From positions 1 to 64,000 of the forward strand of contig JANPJM010000010.1 in assembly GCA_031425525.1 (NCBI GenBank): a stretch of DNA of 64,000 nucleotides, written 5' to 3'. The DNA comes from JANNMJ01 sp031425525 (GTDB lineage Bacteria > Bacteroidota > Bacteroidia > Cytophagales > Hymenobacteraceae). The position numbers and the translations under genes are program-made. How positions within the stretch are numbered: position 1 is the first letter of the stretch; the number at the start of each line of letters is the position of its first letter. Positions 24,517 to 32,630 of this stretch are shown here, in pieces. Under the pieces are notes generated by a model. It made no database searches and was not told where the DNA came from. It saw nothing but the letters and a program-made list of their open reading frames with translations.

Positions 24517-24578
24517 TTGGGCAGCGGTGAGCGCACAACTACAAACGGCCGGTTAGCATAGTGCTGACCGGCCGTTTG
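24504..24578 (+). terminator. two consecutive hairpins ending the ATPase-DUF4325 unit
   Basis: CACCGCTGCC...GGCAGCGGTG straddles the stop codon (about 24504-24529). CAAACGGCCGGT / ACCGGCCGTTTG (24542-24553 and 24567-24578) follows with a T-rich tail. Confidence 0.6.
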
Positions 24579-24609
24579 CTTTAACTGTCACTTGCCGCAG
24601 CAGAAGCCC

Positions 24610-25890
24610 CTAAAACTTCCGCCCCGGATAATACGCCACTTCGCCCAACTCTTGCTCGATGCGCAGCAACTGGTTGTACTTCGCCATCCGATCCGAGCGC
24701 GACGCCGAGCCCGTCTTGATCTGGCCCGTGTTGAGTGCCACGGCCAAATCGGCGATGGTGTTGTCTTCCGTTTCGCCGGAGCGGTGGCTCATGATGCTCT
24801 TGTAGCCGTTGCGCCGCCCCAGATTGATGGCCGCGATGGTTTCGGTGAGCGTCCCGATTTGGTTTACTTTGATGAGGATGGCGTTGCCGATGCCCTGGTC
24901 GATGCCCTGTTGCAGGCGTTCGACGTTGGTCACGAACAGGTCATCGCCCACAATCTGGCACTGCTTGCCGATGGAATCGGTGTGCAGCTTCCAACCCGCC
25001 CAATCGTCCTCCGACATCCCGTCTTCGATGCTCAGAATCGGGTAGCGCTTCACCCAATCGGCCCAATAGTCCGACATCTGGTGCGACGTAAGCTGGTCGC
25101 CGGTGCTTTTCTTGAAGGTGTAGAGGCCGGTTTTGGCATCGTAGAACTCCGACGTCGCCGCGTCCATCGCGATGCCGATGTCTTCGCCCGGCCGGTAGCC
25201 CGCCGCCTCGATGGCCTGCAACACTACCTTGATGGCCTCCTCGTTGCTCTTGATGTTCGGCGCGAAACCGCCTTCATCGCCTACGTTGGTGCTAAGCCCC
25301 TGCTTTTTCAACACGGCCTTCAGGTGATGAAATACTTCCGTGCCCCAGCGCAGCCCTTCCGAGAACGACTCGGCCCCGACGGGCATAATCATGAACTCCT
25401 GAAAGTCGATGGAGTTGTCGGCGTGCGAGCCGCCGTTCAGGATGTTCATCATCGGCACGGGCAGCGTGCTGGCGCCCACGCCGCCCACGTAGCGGTAGAG
25501 CGGCATCCCCAGTTCCTGGGCGGCGGCGCGGGCCACGGCCAGGCTCACGCCCAGAATGGCGTTGGCGCCGAGGCGGCCTTTGTTGGCGGTGCCGTCCAGC
25601 TCCAGCATCACTTTGTCGATGAGGCTCTGCTCGGTAACGTCGAACCCGATCAGCTCTTCGGCAATGATGTCGTTGACGTTGGCAACCGCTTTCAACACGC
25701 CTTTGCCCATGTAGCGGGCCTTATCGTCGTCGCGCAGCTCCACGGCCTCGTGCGAACCCGTCGAAGCGCCCGACGGTACGGCGGCGCGGCCCAGCGCGCC
25801 GGATTCGGTGCGGACATCCACTTCAACGGTAGGATTGCCGCGAGAGTCAAAAATCTGGCGGGCGACGATGTCAGTGATCATTGCGGTCAT
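24610..25890 (-). CDS. eno: enolase
   Basis: Converts 2-phosphoglycerate to phosphoenolpyruvate in glycolysis. 426 aa (ATG 25890, or MITDIV at 25881). Full-length hallmarks: ITDIVARQIFDSRGNPTVEV, SGASTGSHEA, SIEDGMSEDDW, VGDDLFVTN and the signature SHRSGETEDNTIADLAV. Catalytic Lys/Glu residues are in place. Last gene of the minus-strand run rplQ, lipoprotein, carA, eno. Confidence 0.98.
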   Translation of the reverse strand: MTAMITDIVARQIFDSRGNPTVEVDVRTESGALGRAAVPSGASTGSHEAVELRDDDKARYMGKGVLKAVANVNDIIAEELIGFDVTEQSLIDKVMLELDGTANKGRLGANAILGVSLAVARAAAQELGMPLYRYVGGVGASTLPVPMMNILNGGSHADNSIDFQEFMIMPVGAESFSEGLRWGTEVFHHLKAVLKKQGLSTNVGDEGGFAPNIKSNEEAIKVVLQAIEAAGYRPGEDIGIAMDAATSEFYDAKTGLYTFKKSTGDQLTSHQMSDYWADWVKRYPILSIEDGMSEDDWAGWKLHTDSIGKQCQIVGDDLFVTNVERLQQGIDQGIGNAILIKVNQIGTLTETIAAINLGRRNGYKSIMSHRSGETEDNTIADLAVALNTGQIKTGSASRSDRMAKYNQLLRIEQELGEVAYYPGRKF

Positions 25891-26027
25891 TGTCGAAAAA
25901 ATGTAGCACGGCCTTCAGGCCGCAGTTAAAAAGCAAATATCGCAGGGGCAGGCCTTGTGCCCGCCCGCCCCACCGCCCGTTCGGGTTGCACTGACGGGCA
26001 AAAAACCGTCCTTACGCGCCGGTAGTA

Positions 26028-27146
26028 TCAGCGCACAGTTTCCAGCAGGGTCAGAAACTCATCGAAAAGGTAATGCGAATCGTGCGGCCCCGGCGACGAT
26101 TCCGGGTGATACTGCACCGAGAAGGCGCGCCCATCGCGGCGGCGCAGCCCTTCCACGGTGTTGTCGTTGAGGTTGAGGTGCGTGACTTCCAGCTCTGGGT
26201 GCGCCGCCACGGCCGCCGCATCCACCACGAATCCGTGGTTTTGCGACGTGATTTCGCAGCGCCCCGTCAGCAGGTTTTTCACGGGGTGGTTGAGCCCCCG
26301 ATGGCCGTTGGGCATTTTGTAGGTGGGCACGTCGTGCGCTAGCGCCAGCATCTGATGGCCTAGGCAGATGCCGAACAGCGGCTTGCGGCTCACCACGATA
26401 CCCCGCACCGAGGCGATGGCTTCGGTGGTGGCGGCCGGGTCGCCGGGGCCGTTCGAGATGAAGTAACCGTCGGGCGCCCACACCTCCATCTCGGCTAGCG
26501 GCGTATTGTAGGGGAACACGCGCACCGCGCAGCCGCGCTGCGTCAGGTGGCGCAGAATGTTCTCCTTCACCCCCAAATCCAGCACCGCCACTCGAAAGCG
26601 CGTCGGCACACCGGCGGGCGGCAGCAACTCATACGCCGCCTCTACCGATACTCGCCCCGCCAACGCCAGGCCCTTCATCGACGGCACAGCGCGCAGTTGT
26701 TCCATCAGCTTGCTCTCGTCGAGTTCTTCGGAGGAAATGATGGCGTTCATCGCACCCTTCTCGCGGACGTGGCGCACCAACGCGCGCGTATCCACGCCGC
26801 CAATCCCGACGATGCCCGCTCGCTCGAAATAGTCCTGCACCGAACCGGCCGCCTCTTTCCGCGAGAAAAACTCCGAAAATTCGCGGCACACGAGCCCCGC
26901 AATCTGCACGCGGCCCGATTGCACTTCCGTATCCGTCACGCCATAGTTGCCGATGTGGGAGGTCGTCGTCACCACGATCTGCCCGCAATACGACGGATCG
27001 GTGAAGATTTCTTGGTACCCCGCCATCCCCGTGTTGAAACACACTTCGCCGGTGGTGGTACCCCGGTGGCCCAAAGGCCGCCCGCGAAAAACAGTGCCGT
27101 CTTCCAGCAGCAAAATCGCCGAATCGGCGGTAGGGAACTCGCTCAT
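26028..27146 (-). CDS. carA: carbamoyl-phosphate synthase small (glutaminase) subunit
   Basis: Releases ammonia from glutamine for carbamoyl phosphate, used for arginine and pyrimidines. 372 aa with the CPSase small-chain N-terminal domain (LEDGTVFRGRPLGHRG, GEVCFNTGMAGYQEIFTDPSY) and a class I amidotransferase (FGICLGHQMLA with nucleophile Cys, QYHPESSPGP with catalytic His). The large subunit carB is not in the window. A TACCTTTG box lies 8 bp upstream of the ATG. Confidence 0.97.
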   Translation of the reverse strand: MSEFPTADSAILLLEDGTVFRGRPLGHRGTTTGEVCFNTGMAGYQEIFTDPSYCGQIVVTTTSHIGNYGVTDTEVQSGRVQIAGLVCREFSEFFSRKEAAGSVQDYFERAGIVGIGGVDTRALVRHVREKGAMNAIISSEELDESKLMEQLRAVPSMKGLALAGRVSVEAAYELLPPAGVPTRFRVAVLDLGVKENILRHLTQRGCAVRVFPYNTPLAEMEVWAPDGYFISNGPGDPAATTEAIASVRGIVVSRKPLFGICLGHQMLALAHDVPTYKMPNGHRGLNHPVKNLLTGRCEITSQNHGFVVDAAAVAAHPELEVTHLNLNDNTVEGLRRRDGRAFSVQYHPESSPGPHDSHYLFDEFLTLLETVR

Positions 27147-27153
27147 CGGAAGG

Positions 27154-27161
27154 CAAAGGTA
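27154..27161 (-). promoter_or_regulatory. -7 box (TACCTTTG) of carA
   Basis: TACCTTTG reads on the minus strand, seven bases before the carA ATG at 27146, so the 5' UTR would be very short or absent. Confidence 0.45.
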
Positions 27162-27200
27162 GCGTTCACCCTACCATGGCAGTCACCTTTACAAAGAGTG

Positions 27201-27791
27201 CTACGGTCGTCGAGGGCATCTAAGTTTTATGAACTGCTGTTCAAAGCCGAAAAAACGCCCCCAAATCTCACGATTCTGCGCAATCGTTAATACTGAGTCC
27301 AGACGCAGGCCGTTCGCAGATTCTTCATAAAACAGTGTGGGATTGTAATAACACATCCCGCTCGCATTATAACCATCGATTAAGTGTAGTATACCCCAAA
27401 ATTCTAAGCGTCCGTCTTTATCTATGTCTGCGCCCTGTTGCTCAAAATAGGGGAGAATTTGCTCTTTCACTAGTCGGCCATCGTAGAAGTAGAAGTTATG
27501 GGTTTTATCAAGGTCGGGAGCATCGAACTGCTGTAAGCTTATTTCATACTGACCGTTAGCCAGCTTGCCACCACGCGGCCAACGGCCTGCCTCGAATATG
27601 TGTGCAGTATCTTCAAACACCTTTCGACCTTTAATCCAGATCTGGATGCCACCCGATGGCGGCATTCTCAACTTGACGTTGTCTTTCAAGTGAGTGACTT
27701 GACCTTCTACGAACGTACTATGAGCACTTTCCCCAGCCGTACACGCTGAAAACAGCCAAAAGGCAACCCAGAAGTTGAAAAGCTTCTTCAC
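27201..27791 (-). CDS. putative lipoprotein, 196 aa
   Basis: The GTG at 27791 gives VKKLFNFWVAFWLFSAC, a lipoprotein signal with Cys in the lipobox; the longer frame would overlap rplQ antisense-like sequence and is rejected. The rest is beta-rich with Asp/Lys-rich loops (HNFYFYDGRLVKEQILPYFEQQGADIDKDGRLEFWG), a little like antitoxin-repeat (MORN-type) proteins. Lower GC than the ribosomal genes around it and inserted between rplQ and carA, so it may be an acquisition. Function unknown. Confidence 0.65.
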   Translation of the reverse strand: MKKLFNFWVAFWLFSACTAGESAHSTFVEGQVTHLKDNVKLRMPPSGGIQIWIKGRKVFEDTAHIFEAGRWPRGGKLANGQYEISLQQFDAPDLDKTHNFYFYDGRLVKEQILPYFEQQGADIDKDGRLEFWGILHLIDGYNASGMCYYNPTLFYEESANGLRLDSVLTIAQNREIWGRFFGFEQQFIKLRCPRRP

Positions 27792-27818
27792 GATTCGAAT
27801 AGTGAGAATATAAACCAA

Positions 27819-27853
27819 AACGCCCCCCGACGCACAAAGCATCGGGGGGCGTT
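27819..27853 (-). terminator. terminator of the ribosomal alpha block after rplQ
   Basis: Arms AACGCCCCCCGA (27819-27830) and complement (27842-27853) lie 24 bp after the rplQ stop. On the minus strand the stem is followed by TTGGTTTATATT, a T-rich tail. Confidence 0.7.
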
Positions 27854-27876
27854 CGCATATCAGCGTTACCAGCAGC

Positions 27877-28422
27877 TTACGCGGCCGGCTCTTCCGTCGT
27901 GGTAGCAGCGACGGCCGGAGCTTCCGTGGCAGCAACCGCAACCGGCGCAGCTTCCGTAGCAGCTTCAGCACCGTCAGCCTTCTTGGCGCCACCGCTCCGG
28001 CGCGAACGCCGGGTTTTGGTAGCAGCCTCCTGCTGCTCGGCAGCGGCTTCCAATGTGGTTTCGTTGTAGTCCACCAACTCGATCAGGCACATCGACGAGT
28101 TATCGCCCAAGCGCTTCTCACCGATCTTGATGATGCGGGTGTAGCCACCGGGGCGGTTGGCGATGCGGCCGGCCACATCGTCGAACAGCTCCTTCACCGA
28201 CTCCTTATTCATGAGGTACGCCATCACGGTCCGGCGCGAGTGCGTCGAATCCACTTTCGACTTGCTCAACAGCGGCTCCACGTACATCCGCAGCGCTTTG
28301 GCTTTGGCGAGCGTGGTGCTGATGCGCTTGTGCATGATCAACGACGACGCCATGTTCGACAGCAGCGCCGCGCGGTGGGCGGCAGTGCGGCCCAGGTGAT
28401 TATCTTTCTTACCGTGTCTCAT
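27877..28422 (-). CDS. rplQ: 50S ribosomal protein L17 with Ala-rich C-terminal extension
   Basis: 181 aa. The L17 core occupies about 1-120 (MRHGKKDNHLGRTAAHRAALLSNM, SKVDSTHSRRTVMAYLMN, GGYTRIIKIGEKRLGDNSSMCLIELVDYN). The last ~55 residues are a Glu/Ala/Thr-rich tail containing a short Arg-rich patch (KTRRSRRSGGAKK). Last gene of the alpha block. A -7 box upstream (28495-28502) suggests an additional internal promoter. Confidence 0.97.
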   Translation of the reverse strand: MRHGKKDNHLGRTAAHRAALLSNMASSLIMHKRISTTLAKAKALRMYVEPLLSKSKVDSTHSRRTVMAYLMNKESVKELFDDVAGRIANRPGGYTRIIKIGEKRLGDNSSMCLIELVDYNETTLEAAAEQQEAATKTRRSRRSGGAKKADGAEAATEAAPVAVAATEAPAVAATTTEEPAA

Positions 28423-28494
28423 CGGACCGTTTATCTGCTAAGGTGCGCTATCTCAGCGCGCTTGTTTTAGGGAGGGCCGCCGCGCGGCGGGCCG

Positions 28495-28502
28495 CAAAGG
28501 TA
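28495..28502 (-). promoter_or_regulatory. -7 box (TACCTTTG) between rpoA and rplQ
   Basis: Perfect TAnnTTTG on the minus strand, five bases past the rpoA stop and 72 bp before rplQ. Confidence 0.4.
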
Positions 28503-28506
28503 CTAC

Positions 28507-29496
28507 TTAGTCCTGTTCCAGACGGTACTTGGCCACGTCCATTCCGAACGTGAGGCCTTTCTCCTGCACCAGGTTCTCCAGTTCCGTGAGCGACTTCTTA
28601 CCGAAATTGCGGAACTTCATCATCTCCGAAAGGTCGAGTTTGACCAGATCGCCCAACGAACGCACATCCGCCGCCTTCAGGCAGTTGAACGCGCGCACGC
28701 TCAGACCGAGGTCTTCGAGCGACGTTTTCAGGGTTTTGCGGATCGACATCGTTTCCTCATCCACCACGGCCGTTTCGATGGCGCGCGGCGCCTGTACCTG
28801 CATCGTGGTGTCGGAGAACAGCGCGAAATGCTGAATCAGGATGCTGGCGGCACCTTTCAGCGCTTCCTCCGGATGGATCGAACCGTCGGACTGAATTTCG
28901 AGAATTAGCTTCTCGTAGTCGGTCTTCTGCTCCACACGGGTGTTTTCCACCGAGTACTTCACGTTTTTGATCGGCGTGTAGATCGCGTCAATCGCAATCT
29001 GGCCAATCACGGCGTCGGCGGGCTTGTTCTCTTCTGCCGGCACGTAGCCGCGACCCTTCTGAATCGTCAGCTCCAGCTCCAGCGATTTGCTGGGGTCGAG
29101 GTGGCAGATGATGTGGTCGGGGTTGAGGACTTTGAATCCGATCATCGCGGCGTCGAAATCGCCGGCGGTGAGGGTGTCTTTACCGCTCACGCTGACCGTG
29201 ATGCGGTCTTCGACGGCTTCATTGACCTTTTTGAGCCGCACCATCTTCAGGTTGAGGATGATTTCGGCCACGTCTTCGATCACGCCTTCGATGGTCGAAA
29301 ACTCGTGCAGCACGGTCGGGATCCGCACCGACGTGAAGGCGTAGCCTTCAAGCGACGACAGCAGGATCCGCCGCAGGGCGTTGCCAATCGTCGTGCCGTA
29401 GCCTTTTTCGAGCGGCTTGAATTCAAACGTGCCCCGGAAGTCGTCGGATTTCTCCATTACGACGCGGTCGGGCATCTGGAAAGCTAAAATGGCCAT
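28507..29496 (-). CDS. rpoA: RNA polymerase alpha subunit
   Basis: 329 aa. The N-terminal assembly domain (MAILAFQMPDRVVMEKSD, GYGTTIGNALRRILLSSLEGYA, FSTIEGVIEDVAEIILNLK) is followed by a linker and the C-terminal helix-hairpin-helix DNA-contact domain (LSVRAFNCLKAADVRSLGDLV, NFGKKSLTELENLV). Usual length and position between rpsD and rplQ. Confidence 0.99.
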   Translation of the reverse strand: MAILAFQMPDRVVMEKSDDFRGTFEFKPLEKGYGTTIGNALRRILLSSLEGYAFTSVRIPTVLHEFSTIEGVIEDVAEIILNLKMVRLKKVNEAVEDRITVSVSGKDTLTAGDFDAAMIGFKVLNPDHIICHLDPSKSLELELTIQKGRGYVPAEENKPADAVIGQIAIDAIYTPIKNVKYSVENTRVEQKTDYEKLILEIQSDGSIHPEEALKGAASILIQHFALFSDTTMQVQAPRAIETAVVDEETMSIRKTLKTSLEDLGLSVRAFNCLKAADVRSLGDLVKLDLSEMMKFRNFGKKSLTELENLVQEKGLTFGMDVAKYRLEQD

Positions 29497-29753
29497 TTTC
29501 TAAAAGAAAGGGATCTGAAGTGGTTGGGCGCTAGCGCGGAGCGGGTGCCCCGCCGCGTAAAGAAACCTGCGGGGCGCTGCCCCGCGCACTGCGTGTGTCC
29601 GTGAATAAGGCCGTTCAGCTAAGGAGGCACAGCCCCCGGAGGTTCGGTTACGCAACGGAACACAACCCCGTGCAGACGAATCGGCCGAACATAACGCCGA
29701 CTCCGGCCCTTTCTGCCAAGGCAAAAAGGGCCGGAGCCGCGTCAAAGGCTACC

Positions 29754-30359
29754 TTACTTCGAGTACAATTCGACGATCAACTGCTCCTGGATTTTTTCCG
29801 GGATTTGATCGCGCGTCGGGTACTGATTGAGCTTGCCGCTCAACTCGCTACCATTCCATTCGAGCCAGGTATACTGGCGCGCATTGCGCACCGATAGGCT
29901 GTTGGTGATAGATTCGAGCGATTTTGACTTCTCGCGCACCGCCACCACGTCGCCGGGTTTGAGGTGGTACGAGGGGATGTTCACCACTTCGCCGTTCACC
30001 GTGATGTGCTTGTGCAACACAATCTGGCGGGCCGCCCGACGCGTCGGTGCCACGCCGAGGCGGTACACCGTGTTGTCGAGGCGAGATTCGAGCAGCGCCA
30101 ACAGGTTTTCACCTGTAATGCCTTTCTGACGCGCTGCTTTCTCGAACAGGTTGGCGAATTGCTTCTCCAGTACGCCGTAGATGTATTTCGTTTTCTGCTT
30201 CTCCATCAACTGGATAGCATATTCCGATTGCTTCTTGCGGCGGCCACGGCCGTGCATCCCCGGAGGGTAGTTCTTTTTCGTCAGCGATTTGCTCGGGCCG
30301 AAGATCGGTTCCGAGAAGCGACGGGCAATTTTGGTTTTCGGGCCGGTATAACGTGCCAT
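29754..30359 (-). CDS. rpsD: 30S ribosomal protein S4
   Basis: 201 aa, standard for the family: MARYTGPKTKIARRFSEPIFG start, S4 domain near 95-155 (ESRLDNTVYRLG, ARQIVLHKHITVNG) and end EQLIVELYSK. Primary 16S binder; in many bacteria also a translational repressor of this operon. The 257-bp gap before rpoA (29497-29753) holds C/G-rich sequence with short inverted repeats, one of them pairing AGGGCCGGAGTCGG-type arms near 29699-29735, but no gene. Confidence 0.99.
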   Translation of the reverse strand: MARYTGPKTKIARRFSEPIFGPSKSLTKKNYPPGMHGRGRRKKQSEYAIQLMEKQKTKYIYGVLEKQFANLFEKAARQKGITGENLLALLESRLDNTVYRLGVAPTRRAARQIVLHKHITVNGEVVNIPSYHLKPGDVVAVREKSKSLESITNSLSVRNARQYTWLEWNGSELSGKLNQYPTRDQIPEKIQEQLIVELYSK

Positions 30360-30429
30360 TCTCCGAAACTCTTTACTTTATCTGATCAACAATAATTTCA
30401 GGTGCGCGGGGCGTCCAAGTACCAAGTAC

Positions 30430-30825
30430 TTACACGCGGCGGCGCTTCGGCGGGCGGCAGCCGTTGTGCGGCATCGGTGTCACGTCGCGGATGAGGGTTA
30501 CCTCGATCCCCGAGTTCTGCATCGTGCGGATGGCAGATTCGCGACCGGCCCCTGGGCCTTTCACGAACACTTCGCACTTGCGCATCCCGGCTTCGTGCGC
30601 CACTTTGGCGCAATCGGCAGCGGCCATCTGCGCGGCGTAGGGCGTGTTCTTTTTAGAACCGCGGAACCCCATTTTGCCGGCCGAAGCCCACGAGATCACC
30701 TGCCCGTTATTGTTGGTGATCGAGATGATAATATTATTGAAGCTCGACTTGATGTGGACTTGCCCGACGGGCTCGACGATCACGACGCGCTTCTTGGCTT
30801 TGTCCTTCCGTTTTGGTTGTGCCAT
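30430..30825 (-). CDS. rpsK: 30S ribosomal protein S11
   Basis: 131 aa, standard length. Characteristic HIKSSFNNIIISITNNNGQVISWASAGKMGFRGSKK-type core (residues about 20-55) and the conserved end PMPHNGCRPPKRRRV. Small-subunit platform protein. Short gaps to rpsD and rpsM on the same strand indicate one operon. Confidence 0.99.
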   Translation of the reverse strand: MAQPKRKDKAKKRVVIVEPVGQVHIKSSFNNIIISITNNNGQVISWASAGKMGFRGSKKNTPYAAQMAAADCAKVAHEAGMRKCEVFVKGPGAGRESAIRTMQNSGIEVTLIRDVTPMPHNGCRPPKRRRV

Positions 30826-30917
30826 TGGAGTGCTGAACCTGAGCCACCCAGCCGCGCGACGGTACGTCCGAAATTAATCGGCCAACGCGCGCGCCTGGGC
30901 AGCGGTGAAGTTATCGG

Positions 30918-31295
30918 TTACTTGGTTGCCTTTTTCTTGTTGGCCACCGTCTTACGCTTGCCCTTACGGGTCCGCGAGTTGTTCTTCGTGCGCTGCCCGC
31001 GGACCGGCAGGCCCTTACGGTGACGCAGCCCACGGTAGCAACCGATATCCATCAAACGCTTGATGTTCAGCTGCACCTCCGAACGGAGGAGACCTTCCGT
31101 CTTGTGCTCAGCGGCGATGATCGCCCGAACTTCCACCATCTCGGCTTCCGTCCAGTCTTTCACTTTTTTCTCGTCGCCGACGCCGGCTTTTGCCAGGATG
31201 TCGTGCGCAAGGCTCCGACCGATCCCGAAAATGTATGTGAGCGAGATTACACCCCGTTTATTGTCCGGGATATCAACACCTGCAATTCTGGCCAT
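30918..31295 (-). CDS. rpsM: 30S ribosomal protein S13
   Basis: 125 aa. MARIAGVDIPDNKRGVISLTYIFGIG start, helix-two-turns-helix region, and GLPVRGQRTKNNSRTRKG near the end, then a Lys-rich tail. Head protein contacting the 50S subunit and P-site tRNA. Confidence 0.99.
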   Translation of the reverse strand: MARIAGVDIPDNKRGVISLTYIFGIGRSLAHDILAKAGVGDEKKVKDWTEAEMVEVRAIIAAEHKTEGLLRSEVQLNIKRLMDIGCYRGLRHRKGLPVRGQRTKNNSRTRKGKRKTVANKKKATK

Positions 31296-31321
31296 TTCTG
31301 TGTGTTTTTACGCGTAAAGGC

Positions 31322-31438
31322 TTACCCTTGACGTTGCTTGAAACGCGGATTCTTCTTGTTGATCACGTAGAGCTTGCCGTTCCGGCGGATCAACTTGCAG
31401 TCCACGCTGCGTTTTTTGATGGACGCTTTGACTTTCAT
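31322..31438 (-). CDS. rpmJ: 50S ribosomal protein L36
   Basis: A 38-codon frame from ATG 31436-31438 to TAA 31322-31324: MKVKASIKKRSVDCKLIRR, then NGKLYVINKKNPRFKQRQG. It matches L36 end to end. The zinc-type C(x2)C(x12)C(x4)H set is incomplete (a single Cys at residue 14), so it is the zinc-free form. Located between rpsM and infA as usual. Confidence 0.97.
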   Translation of the reverse strand: MKVKASIKKRSVDCKLIRRNGKLYVINKKNPRFKQRQG

Positions 31439-31516
31439 CGCGTTTTTTGGCTACCTGTGCAGCCGTTTCGGAGTGGAGGAAACCGCCTCACGGCGGGAAA
31501 ATCGGCGAGAAGTTTT

Positions 31517-31585
31517 TAGTGTTTAGTGCTTAGTGTTTAGCCCAAATGTTTCGGCTATACCCTATACCCTATAAACTAAACACTC
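31517..31585. repeat. TTTAGTG word-repeat hairpin after infA
   Basis: AGTGTTTAGTGCTTAGTGTTTAG (31518-31540) can pair with CTAAACACT (31575-31583); between them lies TATACCC iterated three times. It begins immediately past the infA stop on the minus strand. Confidence 0.6.
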
Positions 31586-31586
31586 C

Positions 31587-31805
31587 CTATTTGTATCGAT
31601 ACACAATGCGGCCCTTCGACAAGTCGTAGGGCGACATTTCGAGCTTCACTTTGTCGCCCGGCAAGATTTTGATGTAGTGCATCCGCATCTTACCGGAAAT
31701 GTGGGCGATTACCTGGTGGCCGTTTTGTAGCTCCACGCGAAACATCGCGTTGGAGAGGGCTTCCAGAATCGTCCCGTCTTGTTCAATCGAAGAGGTCTTC
31801 GGCAT
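31587..31805 (-). CDS. infA: translation initiation factor IF-1
   Basis: 72 aa, exactly the usual size. OB-fold sequence IEQDGTILEALSNAMFRVEL, VIAHISGKMRMHYIKILPGDKVKLEMSPYDLSKGRIVYRYK (read as two blocks). Binds the A site during initiation. Located between rpmJ and map, the common Bacteroidota order. Confidence 0.99.
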   Translation of the reverse strand: MPKTSSIEQDGTILEALSNAMFRVELQNGHQVIAHISGKMRMHYIKILPGDKVKLEMSPYDLSKGRIVYRYK

Positions 31806-31826
31806 AGAGTTCTGTTAGACGTGCGG

Positions 31827-32606
31827 CTAGACGTGTAGCGCGAGAGCTTGCTCAATGTGCGCAAACGAAGTCAGAATTTCGGCCTGGCCCTTCCGAACCA
31901 CCACCGTGTGCTCGAAATGCGCGGAAGGCTTGCGGTCTTTCGTCCGGATTGTCCAACCGTCGGGTTCCTGCACTACGTTTTTGGTACCCAGATTCACCAT
32001 CGGTTCTATGGCGATCACCAGCCCCGCCTGCAACACCGGGCCGGAGCCCCGCTTGCCGTAGTTGGGTACATCGGGCTTTTCGTGGAGGTTGCGCCCCACG
32101 CCGTGCCCGACCAGCTCGCGCACCACCCCGTAGCCTTTCCGCTCGACGTGGTTTTGGATGGCGTAACTTACGTCACCCATCCGGTTGCCGGCTACCGCTT
32201 GTTCAATCCCCTTGTAAAGCGAGGCTTTCGTCTCGTCGAGCAGGGCTTGTACGTCTTCGTTTATCTCGCCGACACCGTACGTGTAGGCTGAGTCGGCGTG
32301 ATAGCCGTTGAGAAAGACGCCGCAATCAATCGAAACGATGTCGCCGCCCTTCAATTCGTACTTGCTGGGGAACCCGTGGACAACCACCGAATTGGTGGAA
32401 ATACAGAGCGCCGCCGGAAAGTTGTTGTAGCCCTTGAACGATGGCCGACCACCCGCATCGCGGATGACTTCTTCAGCACGCGCGTCAAGCTCTTTCGTCG
32501 TGATGCCTTCGCGGATGAGGGCGGCCACTTCACCGTGGGCGCGCGCGAGTACCCGCGCACTGGCGCGAATCAACTCGATTTCCTCTTCCGTTTTATAAAT
32601 CAGCAT
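31827..32606 (-). CDS. map: methionine aminopeptidase type I
   Basis: 259 aa. Removes the initiator Met from nascent proteins. Two-metal pita-bread fold: ligands in DCGVFLNGYHADSAYTYGVG (two Asp), GHGVGRNLHEKP (His), AIEPMVN (Glu) and FEHTVVV region (Glu). No N-terminal extension, hence type Ia. Between infA and secY. Confidence 0.98.
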   Translation of the reverse strand: MLIYKTEEEIELIRASARVLARAHGEVAALIREGITTKELDARAEEVIRDAGGRPSFKGYNNFPAALCISTNSVVVHGFPSKYELKGGDIVSIDCGVFLNGYHADSAYTYGVGEINEDVQALLDETKASLYKGIEQAVAGNRMGDVSYAIQNHVERKGYGVVRELVGHGVGRNLHEKPDVPNYGKRGSGPVLQAGLVIAIEPMVNLGTKNVVQEPDGWTIRTKDRKPSAHFEHTVVVRKGQAEILTSFAHIEQALALHV

Positions 32607-32630
32607 CAGTAGAAAAAGCGCCAGCCGCGA

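Noticed and set aside
27792..27992. Upstream extension of the 27201 lipoprotein
   Set aside because: It runs through the rplQ terminator and overlaps rplQ in another frame with Arg/Leu-only sequence.
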